Below are positions 6,696 through 14,887 of a DNA stretch of 64,000 nt, in pieces; positions within the stretch are counted from its first letter, which is position 1; every line of letters begins with the position of its first letter. The DNA comes from JBBBNV01 sp037137075 (GTDB taxonomy: Bacteria > Bacillota > Bacilli > Paenibacillales > NBRC-103111): assembly GCF_037137075.1 (NCBI RefSeq), contig NZ_JBBBNV010000001.1, positions 558,001 through 622,000 of the forward strand, in the 5' to 3' direction. Made by a program: the position numbers and the translations under genes. The notes under the pieces are model-generated. The model did no database searches and was not told the origin of the DNA. It saw only the letters and a program-made list of their open reading frames with translations.

Positions 6696-7946
6696 TTAAA
6701 TCCAGCCCCGGTAACGGGAAGCCTCCGCCATTTTGCGCACGCCGCTCATATACGCCGCAAGCCTCATATCTACTTTACGGGTCAAATGGAGCTGATATAC
6801 GTTCTCGAACGAATCCTCCATTTTTTTGCGCAGCTTTGCTTCCACTTCTTCTTCCGTCCAGTAATAGCCCTGATTGTTCTGAACCCATTCGAAATAGGAA
6901 ACAATAACGCCGCCCGCGCTTGCCAAAACATCAGGAACGAGCAGAATACCGTTATCGGTAAGTATTTTGGTCGCTTCCAGCGTAGTCGGTCCATTGGCTG
7001 CCTCCACAATGATCCCGGCTTTAATGCGGTGCGCGTTCTCCCGTGTAATCTGGTTCTCAATCGCTGCCGGGACGAGAATGTCGCATTCCTGCTCCAGCAT
7101 TTCGCGGTTCGTAATCGTATTGCTGAATAAATTCGTTACCGTTCCGAACGAATCCCGCCGCTCAAGCAGCTCTGGAATATCCAGCCCGTCCGGGTTATAA
7201 AGCGCTCCGTTCGCATCCGAAATCCCGACAACCCTGGCGCCGGCATCATGCATAAATTTAGCCAAGAAGCTGCCCGCATTTCCGAAGCCCTGGATAATGA
7301 CCCGTGCGTTATGAATAGCGATATCTTTTTTCTGCAGCGCCTTATAAATCATCATTGTAACGCCTTTGGCTGTTGCCGTTTCACGGCCATGAGAGCCGCC
7401 GAGCACAATTGGCTTCCCTGTAATAAACCCTGGCGCGTCGAATTCCCGGATGCGGCTGTACTCATCCATCATCCAAGCCATGATTTGGGAGTTGGTCATG
7501 ACATCGGGAGCAGGAATATCCTTGGATGGGCCGACCACCTGGCTAATGGCCCGGACATAGCCGCGGCTGAGCCGCTCCAGCTCCCTGAACGACATTTTGC
7601 GGGGATCGCAAATAATGCCGCCCTTTCCCCCGCCATACGGCAAATCAACGATGCCGCATTTCAGGCTCATCCAGATGGATAGTGCTTTTACCTCATCTTC
7701 ATTGACGTCCGGATGAAAACGGACTCCTCCCTTGGTCGGTCCGACCGCATCATTATGCTGGGCGCGATAGCCGGTAAAGATTTGCATATGTCCATCGTCC
7801 ATCCGGACGGGGATGCGTACTGTAAGCAGCCGCAGCGGTTCCTTCAGCAGCTCGTACATTTCATCAGGATAACCGAGCTTGGATAAGGCCTCGCGGATAA
7901 TGATTTGCGTCGAGTGCAGCACGTTCATGTTTTCGACGGTTGCCAA
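6696..7946 (-). CDS. gudB: NAD-dependent glutamate dehydrogenase
   Basis: The enzyme oxidises glutamate to 2-oxoglutarate and ammonia. The 416-residue protein has the substrate motif PYGGGKGG with the catalytic lysine near residue 108, the essential aspartate in PAPDVMTN, and the Rossmann motif GFGNAGS. The active-site segment shows no duplication of the kind that inactivates gudB in laboratory B. subtilis. The start is TTG 7946: GAGGTGAT lies 5-7 bases upstream. It begins only 11 bases after the stop of the primase-helicase-like gene, so the two should be co-transcribed. RocG would be equally valid by sequence; position before prsW supports gudB. Confidence 0.93.
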   Translation of the reverse strand: MATVENMNVLHSTQIIIREALSKLGYPDEMYELLKEPLRLLTVRIPVRMDDGHMQIFTGYRAQHNDAVGPTKGGVRFHPDVNEDEVKALSIWMSLKCGIVDLPYGGGKGGIICDPRKMSFRELERLSRGYVRAISQVVGPSKDIPAPDVMTNSQIMAWMMDEYSRIREFDAPGFITGKPIVLGGSHGRETATAKGVTMMIYKALQKKDIAIHNARVIIQGFGNAGSFLAKFMHDAGARVVGISDANGALYNPDGLDIPELLERRDSFGTVTNLFSNTITNREMLEQECDILVPAAIENQITRENAHRIKAGIIVEAANGPTTLEATKILTDNGILLVPDVLASAGGVIVSYFEWVQNNQGYYWTEEEVEAKLRKKMEDSFENVYQLHLTRKVDMRLAAYMSGVRKMAEASRYRGWI

Positions 7947-7957
7947 TGCATATCACC

Positions 7958-9460
7958 TCAGGGCTCGTATTCTGTAAACAACACCTTATGCTCATCCAGC
8001 CGCAGGCCGATCGTGTGTAACGATCCATTACGGTTTTTGGCCAATTGCAAATGCAAGATGCTTCCGGGCTCATGCGCTCCTGTATGGAGCGGCGCAGCGC
8101 CTAGCTGCATAATCATATCAGCGGCAGCCTCAAGGGGCAGCGGCAGCGTCGTTTGCCCGTGCTCCAAAGGCAGGGCGGCAATCACCGGGCAGTTCCATTC
8201 CATCGCCCACTGCTTCAGGATAAATGCCGATTCTGCTGTACGAGTTTTGGCGGCATCGGCAAACGGGGAAATTCTGGCCAAATCGTCAATAATAATGACC
8301 GGCGCCTTTCCCGCGGAAGCAGCGATTTTCTCGATGGAGGCGGCAACCCGGTCCAGCTTCATATCCGGCGCACATTCCAGCGTCCACAGCATTTGGCTGA
8401 TTTGTGCGTACTGCTTGTTAGCTTCACCGACAGCCTGGGGATCGATACGTCCATTTAATATCAGCTGCGGGGCGACGCCTAAAATCCGGGCGATGCCTCT
8501 GCACCACAGCTCGAAGCGGGTCAGATCCCATGACGCGAAAATAACCGGTGTCCCATGGCCCGCCATATAATCGGCAAGCTGTTTAAGCAGCATCGTTTTA
8601 CCGCAGGACAGCTCACCCGCAAGCAAAATAAATCCCGGCTGCAGACCGCCCAGCAACGCTTGATCCAAAGCGGCGATCCCCGTTGGAATTCCGCTGGTCT
8701 GCCCGCGATGGCGCTTCATATATTCCTCTACGAATACCGTCACATTCCGGACATCCGGCGCTATCGGCGTGATCATCGCATGCTCAACCGTTTGATGCAG
8801 AAGCTGCATAAACGCCTCGAAGGGATTCGCCAGCTTGACAAATAAATCATTGATGTCCTTGACCGATTCCGGCAGGTGCACCGTGTAGATTTCATTAGCT
8901 TGTTCCTGCAGCAGATCGCTTATTCTTACACTTTCACGCCGTCCGCTCTCATCGTTGCCCAGGCAAAGAAACACGCGTCTGCCCTTCAGAAGCTCCGCAT
9001 GCTGTTCTTTGAATCCGAGATGTCCGGGGACACAAACCGCCGGGATATCCACTTGATGCAGGCTCATCACGTCAAAGGGCCCGGTGCACAAAATAATGTC
9101 CTCGGTTTCTTCCAGCGCGTCTCCATTGAAAAACACATCGTCCACATTCAACAAAAATTTATATTTGGGCTCACGGTGATCAACCGCACGGCCAATGAGG
9201 TCCACCACTTGCTCCCCGCGTATGACCGGAATAATGATGCGGTTCTCGAACATCCCTGCGGGAGCTCCTCCGGCTGAGGCTACAAATCCGATCCGTCCCG
9301 GCTCATATCCAAGCCTGAAATGCTCCGCAGTGGACGGGGTAATTCCTCTTTTCTCCAGGTAGTAAAACGCTTCGTCCCGCAGCTGCTTCTGGTAAGTCGT
9401 CAGTAGCTGCTCCAAATCGAGCGAGGGCCGAAGCGAATTCATCGGGTCACTTGCTGCCAT
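7958..9460 (-). CDS. Primase-helicase-like protein: degenerate DnaG core fused to a DnaB-type RecA domain
   Basis: This 500-residue protein joins two replication modules. Residues about 25-115 match the DnaG catalytic-core N-subdomain (YLEKRGITPSTAEHFRLGY, FENRIIIPV, PKYKFLLN). A Toprim region follows, but the catalytic glutamate of the EGxxD motif is replaced (TGPFD, near 126) and the DxD motif reads GND (near 168). There is no CHC2 zinc finger at the N-terminus. From about 255 a DnaB-like domain begins (PTGIAALDQALLGGL) with Walker A GELSCGKT near 282-289, Walker B VIIIDD near 387-392, and the C-terminal AKNRNG signature. The plan recalls T7 gp4 and Twinkle. ATP-driven DNA translocation seems possible, primer synthesis unlikely. 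ATG 9460 has GGAGG upstream. Function unknown. Confidence 0.75.
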   Translation of the reverse strand: MAASDPMNSLRPSLDLEQLLTTYQKQLRDEAFYYLEKRGITPSTAEHFRLGYEPGRIGFVASAGGAPAGMFENRIIIPVIRGEQVVDLIGRAVDHREPKYKFLLNVDDVFFNGDALEETEDIILCTGPFDVMSLHQVDIPAVCVPGHLGFKEQHAELLKGRRVFLCLGNDESGRRESVRISDLLQEQANEIYTVHLPESVKDINDLFVKLANPFEAFMQLLHQTVEHAMITPIAPDVRNVTVFVEEYMKRHRGQTSGIPTGIAALDQALLGGLQPGFILLAGELSCGKTMLLKQLADYMAGHGTPVIFASWDLTRFELWCRGIARILGVAPQLILNGRIDPQAVGEANKQYAQISQMLWTLECAPDMKLDRVAASIEKIAASAGKAPVIIIDDLARISPFADAAKTRTAESAFILKQWAMEWNCPVIAALPLEHGQTTLPLPLEAAADMIMQLGAAPLHTGAHEPGSILHLQLAKNRNGSLHTIGLRLDEHKVLFTEYEP

Positions 9461-9477
9461 AGGTTCCTCCGTTCATG

Positions 9478-9519
9478 AAAAAAGAAGCATCTTGTAAAAC
9501 AACGTTTACCAAGATGCTT
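9478..9519 (-). terminator. Intrinsic terminator after mecA
   Basis: A 15-bp interrupted stem (AAGCATCTTGTAAA at 9485-9498 with TTTACCAAGATGCTT at 9505-9519) is followed on the minus strand by TTTTTT. It lies 25 bases after the mecA stop and just before the ribosome site of the next gene. Confidence 0.88.
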
Positions 9520-9544
9520 TCCTCATTTCCATCTATAAAATTTA

Positions 9545-10144
9545 TTATCCAAAATATTGGACCAGCTGCTTTATCGCCTCGGCTGTGAAAATCGTTTTGC
9601 CGTACTCCTGCAAAACAGCTTCGGTAACAGAAGCGGCTTCCCCGTACTCTGATAAAACGGCAATGACCGTAGCCACGCGCTGCTCCTCCAGCTCAGCAGG
9701 CTCCATTTGCAAAAACCAGCGATCCTTATAAGAATACATCGCCCCGCAAATCACGTCCAAGGCATGCAGCGCTTTGGCCGCCTGCACGACGTGCTCGAAA
9801 TCGCGGAACATGTACGAAATCGTATCGCTCGTTTCGAGCGTCACTTCCATTTCGTAAACTTCTTCATCAGAATCTTCTTCCATATCGCGTGAATCGCCTC
9901 GCTGCATTCCTTTTGTTACGATGACCACCATACCTTGAGCCGGCATGGAAAACACTTCCACCGCCAGAGGGCCAGTAACATCAAATCCGAGTTCAGAATA
10001 GGCCTGTTCCATCATTTCACTGAACAGCTCATGAACCTTTGGCACTTCGCGCCACATGTCTTCTTTCTGGATGCCGCGTTCGCTCAAATCATCGAATGTA
10101 AGGAAAATCCGTATCTTATCCTGGCTTAGGCGTTCAATCTTCAT
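9545..10144 (-). CDS. mecA: Adaptor protein MecA (YpbH-type position)
   Basis: MecA proteins tether substrates such as ComK to the ClpCP protease. The 199-residue product has the N-terminal domain MKIERLSQDKIRIFLTFDDL followed by GIQKEDMW, a short acidic linker (RDMEEDSDEEVYE, near 86-98), and the C-terminal ClpC-binding domain with SYMFRDFEHVVQAAKAL and YSYKDRWFL. Length fits MecA (about 200-220). Its place upstream of gudB and the primase-like gene equals ypbH (mecB) in B. subtilis, so it may be the paralogue rather than MecA itself. GGGAGG lies 8 bases before ATG 10144. Confidence 0.9.
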   Translation of the reverse strand: MKIERLSQDKIRIFLTFDDLSERGIQKEDMWREVPKVHELFSEMMEQAYSELGFDVTGPLAVEVFSMPAQGMVVIVTKGMQRGDSRDMEEDSDEEVYEMEVTLETSDTISYMFRDFEHVVQAAKALHALDVICGAMYSYKDRWFLQMEPAELEEQRVATVIAVLSEYGEAASVTEAVLQEYGKTIFTAEAIKQLVQYFG

Positions 10145-10372
10145 GGACAGGACCTCCCTTGCAACCCTTGTTATATCAGAATATGATCGCGGACCGTAAA
10201 ACGTGACCCGCTTTCATAGATTGTTAAGCACTGTCTTTTTATTGAAATAGACCGCGCTTTTTTAATGTCTATGTTAGCATTTTTTCATAAAAAATGCACT
10301 AGAAAAAACGGTTTTATACGTGTATCCTTATGTATTTGCAGAACGGTTCCCGGCGCAGCCGCCCGAATCGTC

Positions 10373-10406
10373 AAAAAGCCTGAAGCCGTCAGCTTCAAGG
10401 CTTTTT
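10373..10406 (-). terminator. Terminator after the 10433 gene, possibly bidirectional
   Basis: AAAAAGCCTGAAGC and GCTTCAAGGCTTTTT pair around CGTCA with one bulge. The minus-strand T-run follows the stop at 10433 after 27 bases; the plus-strand T-run would also work. The 285-bp gap between this gene and mecA holds nothing else I can support. Confidence 0.8.
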
Positions 10407-10432
10407 GAATTTGCTGCGTTTAGGCGTTGCGT

Positions 10433-10759
10433 TTAGGCGTGATAATTTGTCTGAGAATCCGCGCCCCTGCTTTGGGCCAGGATTTCGTCAACCTGCCGCT
10501 TCAGCTCAGGATCTCCTTGTATAAACTGCTCCACATCCGCAAGACTCTCAGAAGGCTTCGCTTCCGTTTTCACCTGAAACGGCGCGGTTTTTTTTTCGGC
10601 CTGGCGCCTCGGGCGCTTGTCATTCTCGGACCATTTATCGGTCCAGCCTTCCTTGGACATGGCTAAAGAAGATAACATCAGCTTCTTCGGTATGCGCAGG
10701 ACCGCTACCGCTGCTGCCGCCCCGACAGCCCCACCAAGCAAAAATGTGCTCCACCTCAT
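10433..10759 (-). CDS. Hypothetical membrane-anchored protein, 108 aa
   Basis: The frame begins at ATG 10759 with AAAGGAGG 8 bases upstream. Residues 5-22 form a glycine/alanine-rich membrane helix (FLLGGAVGAAAAVAVL) followed by a positive stretch, a layout seen in YtxH-like proteins. The rest is charged and probably cytoplasmic or helical (SLADVEQFIQGDPELKRQVDEIL). I do not recognise a named family. It is divergent from the polysaccharide deacetylase gene and has its own terminator. Confidence 0.7.
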   Translation of the reverse strand: MRWSTFLLGGAVGAAAAVAVLRIPKKLMLSSLAMSKEGWTDKWSENDKRPRRQAEKKTAPFQVKTEAKPSESLADVEQFIQGDPELKRQVDEILAQSRGADSQTNYHA

Positions 10760-10935
10760 TGCTCTGGCCTCCTTTGTATTCGAAAGTCCTGTATAGTTTC
10801 AGCTGCAAAGCCCGGATACATACCTAAGAAAATCAGGCACTCCTGCCAAGCACTGTGCTTCAAGAAACATCTCTGACACGGAAAAATTATTTTACAATGA
10901 ACCCAATTGATAAACAGAACAGGGGAGAGAACGAA

Positions 10936-11787
10936 ATGAACCGCTTTATTCTCACAGCTGTGTTTCTGCTTCTTGTTGCTGCCGGCTGCAGCCAGCCGTC
11001 TGTACAGCCTCCCGCCTCGCAAGCGACGACTGTGCCTGATGCAGCGCCAAGCCCGGCGGGCGAAGCGGCGGCTCCCGCTTCGACGCCTGCCGCTTCCGCT
11101 TCGCCGGACAGTAACGGCAATACTGCAGCAGGAAAGACCGGGCAGCCTATTCCCATAAGCTATAAGATGAACGCCAATTATGATATTGTGCCTCTTGATC
11201 CGGCCGGAAATAAAAAGGTCGTGCTGCTTACCTTTGATGACGGCCCCAAAGAGAAGCAGCAAATCGACAAGCTGATCGATACACTTGACAAGCATAAAGC
11301 GAAGGCTATTTTCTTCGTCAACGGCTACCGGGTGAAGCAGAATCCGGATCTGCTCAAGCTTATTCATGACCGTGGTCAAATCATAGGCAACCATTCCTGG
11401 GACCATATTGAGCTGAAAACGGAGCCGCTTGAAAAAGTCGAAAGGCAAATCGGCGACGTGCAGGCCATCGTCAAGGAGCTTACCGGCAGCGCTCCGGTCT
11501 TTTTCAGGCCGCCAAACGGGGCGGGTGGGTCGGACACTGTCCGGTCCGTCGCGGCTTCCCATAAACTGCTGCAAATGAACTGGTCGAACGGCTCGGAGGA
11601 CTGGGTCAAAAAATATCAAAACCCGGAAGGGCTTACCCAGCGCGTCATGGACCAGCTGCATTCCGGAAGCAACATCCTGATGCATGAGCTGCCGTGGACT
11701 GTAGAGGCGCTCGATCATTTACTAACCCTGTTGGAGGAAAAAGGCTACAGCTTTGTGGACCCGAGATCAATTGAAACGCCGCAGTAA
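10936..11787 (+). CDS. Lipoprotein polysaccharide deacetylase (NodB family)
   Basis: An exported enzyme expected to remove acetyl groups from cell-wall or other amino sugars. The signal peptide ends in lipobox LVAAGC, so Cys17 would carry lipid. A linker rich in Ala, Pro and Ser (residues 20-65) leads to the NodB domain with all main motifs: TFDDGP (motif 1, catalytic Asp and metal Asp), HSWDH (motif 2, metal His pair), RPPNG (motif 3), a DW region in motif 4, and ILMHE (motif 5, His). Start ATG 10936 is chosen for AGGGGAG upstream and the signal peptide; earlier in-frame ATGs would spoil it. The 283 residues are normal. The exact substrate cannot be told. Confidence 0.88.
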   Translation: MNRFILTAVFLLLVAAGCSQPSVQPPASQATTVPDAAPSPAGEAAAPASTPAASASPDSNGNTAAGKTGQPIPISYKMNANYDIVPLDPAGNKKVVLLTFDDGPKEKQQIDKLIDTLDKHKAKAIFFVNGYRVKQNPDLLKLIHDRGQIIGNHSWDHIELKTEPLEKVERQIGDVQAIVKELTGSAPVFFRPPNGAGGSDTVRSVAASHKLLQMNWSNGSEDWVKKYQNPEGLTQRVMDQLHSGSNILMHELPWTVEALDHLLTLLEEKGYSFVDPRSIETPQ

Positions 11788-11890
11788 CCGCGGCTGGCTG
11801 AGACGGCCAACAGCACCGCAGGTTGCGACAAGCAAGCTCAATCCCTCACCTCACAGCAGCTTTTAATCATTGCCATGCTTTAAACAAGAG

Positions 11891-11933
11891 AACGGCCTCC
11901 TGCTCACACGCGGGAACAGAGGCCGTTTTTTTT
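11891..11933 (+). terminator. Intrinsic terminator after the deacetylase gene
   Basis: AACGGCCTC and GAGGCCGTT form a 9-bp stem with a long loop, followed by eight T on the plus strand. It ends at the stop of the convergent 71-aa gene. Confidence 0.75.
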
Positions 11934-12147
11934 ACTCCCTGCCGGGAAGGATGTGGAAATAAAGGATGACACCAATCGTTAGCAGAACAAACGCGGACAG
12001 GATCATATATTGAAAATAGCGTGCCCACTTTTCTCCTTCGGGCGGATGTAAGGAACGGCGCGGCGGAAAGCCGTATTCTTGTTCACTGGAGAATTCGGCG
12101 GAAAATGTCTCCTTTGGATGCATTCTCTTGTTGGCCTTTCCCCTCAT
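11932..12147 (-). CDS. Hypothetical single-pass membrane protein, 71 aa
   Basis: The start ATG 12147 has GGAGGGAT 6-8 bases upstream, within the end of the CPBP gene, and follows that gene's stop after 3 bases, so the pair is coupled. The first 44 residues are charged and soluble; one membrane helix covers about 46-66 (YMILSAFVLLTIGVILYF), with a short outer tail. No family is recognised. It may be related in position to ypbE/ypbF-type small proteins of B. subtilis, but the sequence does not prove this. Confidence 0.65.
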   Translation of the reverse strand: MRGKANKRMHPKETFSAEFSSEQEYGFPPRRSLHPPEGEKWARYFQYMILSAFVLLTIGVILYFHILPGRE

Positions 12148-12150
12148 AGA

Positions 12151-12741
12151 CTAATCCCTCCGGTATTTCAAAATGCAGCCCATGACAAAATCGATGAGAA
12201 AGTGAGCAAAAATCGGTGTCCATATCGTACCCGTCTGCATATAAATCCATCCTAACCCGTAGCTGATGGAAAAAACAAGCCCTGTCATAAGCCAGTGCTT
12301 TAAATACCGCAGATGCAGAGCGGCAAACAGGATACTCGTCCAATACGCCCCCCATGCGTGCTGAATCGCGCCGCGGAACAGAAGCTCCTCACAAATCGAC
12401 ACAATGAGGGACAAAACCGCAATATGCCATAGCGGACGGTTGCCGAACAGCCTTTCATTAATTCCCCCGTCATCAACCGCCTCTTCCGGCGCAAACCGGG
12501 ACGCAATAAGGTCAACCGCCATCGCAACCGCCGCAAAGCCCGCCCCCCATAACAAAAAGTGGAACGACTCCGGAAACTGCAGCAGATGAAACGGATTTCT
12601 CCCCTGAAAAACAAGGACCAGGATGCCGATAATAACAGTAATCAGCTGCGTAAGGTAAACATTGAGGAGAAGCGCCCGATCGGAAAGCTGTTCAACTTGA
12701 ACTGGGCGGATCTTGATTTTTCGAAAGTCAAATTTTTTCAT
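12151..12741 (-). CDS. CPBP-family intramembrane metalloprotease (YpbD-like)
   Basis: CAAX-protease/bacteriocin-processing (CPBP, Abi) proteins are multi-pass membrane proteases. The 196-residue product has the three signature motifs: EELLFRG (paired Glu and Arg), FAALHLRY (His) and FAHFLIDF (His). About five hydrophobic segments are visible. Position near the mecA paralogue matches ypbD in B. subtilis. AAAGGGA lies about 8 bases before ATG 12741. Target proteins are unknown. It forms a two-gene unit with the 71-aa protein. Confidence 0.87.
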   Translation of the reverse strand: MKKFDFRKIKIRPVQVEQLSDRALLLNVYLTQLITVIIGILVLVFQGRNPFHLLQFPESFHFLLWGAGFAAVAMAVDLIASRFAPEEAVDDGGINERLFGNRPLWHIAVLSLIVSICEELLFRGAIQHAWGAYWTSILFAALHLRYLKHWLMTGLVFSISYGLGWIYMQTGTIWTPIFAHFLIDFVMGCILKYRRD

Positions 12742-12836
12742 TCCATATTCCCTTTTCCAGTTGATTGGCCTATACTTATAGCAAAACTTACCGAAAATAC
12801 TTGAATACTAGCGCACAAAGGAGCTGAAGCAACCTC

Positions 12837-13754
12837 ATGGACAAGCGGTTGTCACTACAAGACTATGTATTTACTCTCACCACTATGTTCTTGCTCGTCT
12901 GTGTGGCCGGCGCCTTCTTCCTCGGCTTGCGGGTCGGCACGGATCGAACAGAGGCAAAATGGTCAGAGGTCACGAAAAAATACGAAGCATCGGCAAAAAC
13001 GCCCGGAGCATACGATCAACAAGTATTGGCCTCCTTTTACGATACCATCTTTTTGCGATACAGTGAATTCCAAAAAAAATGGTTCGAGCAAACGGCCGCC
13101 ATTGAACGAGGCGGTTCCAAAACCGACCCGTCCGCTTTGCTGAAGGACTTGGCGAAGCTTAGCGAGGACAATTACAGCTTGATTATGAACCGTTCCATTC
13201 CCGAGACTTCGCCCTTGCTGGCCGAATCCCAGCAAAATTATTTAAAAAGCCTGAAGCTGTTCTCCGAAACGCTGAAAAAGTACCAATCCCAGGCGAACAG
13301 CCTCCAGGCCGGCACGCTTATCACCCAAATGAACGCCGATTCCTATATTGTCGAAGCCAAAAACTTCGGTCTCAAAGGACAGGCTCAATTTTATGAATCC
13401 ATTGTCAAGTGGAATGAAACTGCCGATCCGGCTCTGGACGGCACGGAGCTGGCCGGATTTATGAACTTGACTGTCGCAGACTGGAGCCAAATGAATATTA
13501 ATGTGAAAAATAGCTTTTCCGCCAATTGGCTGTCCTCAACCAGGCACTACACCGCCTTTTATCCGCAGGATTTGACCGCCCGCATGGACAACGTGATTCA
13601 GAGCGGCCAGGATAAAAAGCAGAATATTGCAGAAGCCGCAGGCCTGGCAGCCATGCTTGTGGAAACCGGAGCCGTCAGGCCGGGAGATTACGCAGCAGTC
13701 AAAGACCTGTACGCCGGTGAAACTCTGCCTCAGCTTCCTGTTTTTTCGAAATAA
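12837..13754 (+). CDS. Unknown membrane-anchored protein, 305 aa
   Basis: The product starts with a membrane helix (residues 11-31, FTLTTMFLLVCVAGAFFLGL) and continues as a long, mostly helical region that would lie outside the cell. It has no cysteine beyond the helix and no motif I recognise. Two segments (TIFLRYSEFQKKWFEQ and KSLKLFSETLKKY) look amphipathic or coiled. A poor AAAGGAG lies 16 bases before the ATG. It is transcribed away from the CPBP gene and ends at a strong terminator. Composition is like its neighbours, so there is no sign of recent transfer. Function is not known. Confidence 0.75.
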   Translation: MDKRLSLQDYVFTLTTMFLLVCVAGAFFLGLRVGTDRTEAKWSEVTKKYEASAKTPGAYDQQVLASFYDTIFLRYSEFQKKWFEQTAAIERGGSKTDPSALLKDLAKLSEDNYSLIMNRSIPETSPLLAESQQNYLKSLKLFSETLKKYQSQANSLQAGTLITQMNADSYIVEAKNFGLKGQAQFYESIVKWNETADPALDGTELAGFMNLTVADWSQMNINVKNSFSANWLSSTRHYTAFYPQDLTARMDNVIQSGQDKKQNIAEAAGLAAMLVETGAVRPGDYAAVKDLYAGETLPQLPVFSK

Positions 13755-13780
13755 GTCGCGTCTTCCGATGCTTTAGATAG

Positions 13781-13809
13781 AAAGCCGATCCGTAGCGGAT
13801 CGGCTTTTT
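13781..13809 (+). terminator. Intrinsic terminator after the 305-aa gene
   Basis: AAAGCCGATCCG and CGGATCGGCTTT form a perfect 12-bp stem with a TAG loop, then TTTTT on the plus strand. Confidence 0.9.
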
Positions 13810-13845
13810 GCATGGGATGCTGTTCATATCCTGCGTCCTGCAGTA

Positions 13846-14172
13846 TCAATCGTACTCGAAGCCATCCACATATGCGGCTACCGCAGCCATGCCGCCGTCC
13901 ACATTGACCGCACGATCCACGCCCTGCTGCCGCAGCCAGCCGCATACCCTATCGCTGCGAACCCCATGAGCGCAAATAATATAAAGCTGCTTTTCCTCGG
14001 GAAGCGTGGTCCATACCCCCGGAATCGTATTCATAGGAACATGCCGCGTGCCAGCCAGATGGTAATAGTCCCATTCGTGCAGCTCTCTTACATCAATAAC
14101 TGCATCCGCTTCAATCTGCCCGTTCTTCCATAGCTCGGCAAACGCCGCCGGGGCAATAGTTTTGTCTGTCAT
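13846..14172 (-). CDS. Single-domain rhodanese-like protein
   Basis: The 108-residue protein has a complete rhodanese fold: start of domain VIDVRELHEWDYYHLAGTRHVPM, and the active-site loop around Cys in IICAHGVRS. Such proteins move sulfane sulfur between carriers. I chose ATG 14172 because GGGGAGG lies 8 bases upstream; a GTG seven codons earlier overlaps that site. The last residues (GGMAAVAAYVDGFEYD) close the domain. It is divergent from ppa. Confidence 0.88.
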   Translation of the reverse strand: MTDKTIAPAAFAELWKNGQIEADAVIDVRELHEWDYYHLAGTRHVPMNTIPGVWTTLPEEKQLYIICAHGVRSDRVCGWLRQQGVDRAVNVDGGMAAVAAYVDGFEYD

Positions 14173-14347
14173 GTGGCTCGCCTCCCCTTTCACTTATAGC
14201 TCAGTCTTCATTGAAGAAAAGAATAACGAATCCTGTGACAATTTTCAAGGCTGTCCATATTCTCGCTGAATTTGCCGGAAACAATGCCAGGAATACATAA
14301 ACTTTGGGTTGCAGCCTTATACTTACAGGTAAAGGAGGCTCGCCATC

Positions 14348-14839
14348 ATGTCACAGCTTGTTGTCGATGCGTTTATTGAGATTCCAACAGGAAGCCGTAA
14401 CCAGTACAAGTTCGATGCCCGGCAGGGCTTTTTCCGCTTAGATCAGGTGGTGTACTCCCCGGTGTGCTATCCCGTCGAATACGGGCATGTCAAGAATACA
14501 CGCGGGCTGGATGGCGATCCCCTGGACGTTCTCGTCTGGACACGCTTTCCGACCTTCCCCGGCTGTGTTATCGCTTCGAAGATTGTCGGCGTGTTAATTA
14601 TGAGCGATGACAAAGGCCAAAATGAGAAGCTGCTCGGCGTACCGAAGCATGACCCTTGGTTCAGCCGGGTGAACGGCCTGGACGATTTGCCGCAGCATCT
14701 ATTAAAGGAAATCTCCCATTTTTTCCAGATATACAAGGACCTTGAAAATAAAAAGAACGTCATCGAGGGCTGGGAAGACGTCAGCTTTGCCAAAACAATA
14801 TACGAAGACAGCATGAAACGCGGCCAGGAGAAAAATTAA
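14348..14839 (+). CDS. ppa: Inorganic pyrophosphatase, family I
   Basis: Ppa hydrolyses pyrophosphate made by biosynthesis, pulling those reactions forward. The 163-residue protein carries the substrate and metal site of the soluble family: YPVEYGHV, then DGDPLDVLV with its three aspartates, then DDKGQNEKLLGVP. Length is normal for bacterial hexameric enzymes. AAAGGAGG lies about 9 bases before ATG 14348. B. subtilis uses a family II (manganese) enzyme instead, so this differs from that model. The gene stands alone, with the serA promoter starting 12 bases after its stop. Confidence 0.93.
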   Translation: MSQLVVDAFIEIPTGSRNQYKFDARQGFFRLDQVVYSPVCYPVEYGHVKNTRGLDGDPLDVLVWTRFPTFPGCVIASKIVGVLIMSDDKGQNEKLLGVPKHDPWFSRVNGLDDLPQHLLKEISHFFQIYKDLENKKNVIEGWEDVSFAKTIYEDSMKRGQEKN

Positions 14840-14850
14840 TCGTTTGTTTA

Positions 14851-14880
14851 TTGACATGGGATTATCTCACATGGTACATT
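14851..14880 (+). promoter_or_regulatory. Predicted sigma-A promoter for the serA leader
   Basis: A perfect TTGACA (14851-14856) and TACATT (14875-14880) are separated by 18 bases, with TGG just before the -10. The transcript would begin near 14887, at the base of the T-box leader. Confidence 0.8.
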
Positions 14881-14887
14881 GAAAAAA

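Noticed and set aside
7958..9460. Reading this gene as the true DnaG primase
   Set aside because: No zinc finger, Toprim catalytic residues changed, and a DnaB-like domain is attached; it does not replace dnaG.
10277..10297. AT-only inverted repeat GCATTTTTT / AAAAAATGC upstream of mecA
   Set aside because: 9-bp arms but only two GC pairs and no T-tract; likely a by-product of AT-rich promoter DNA.
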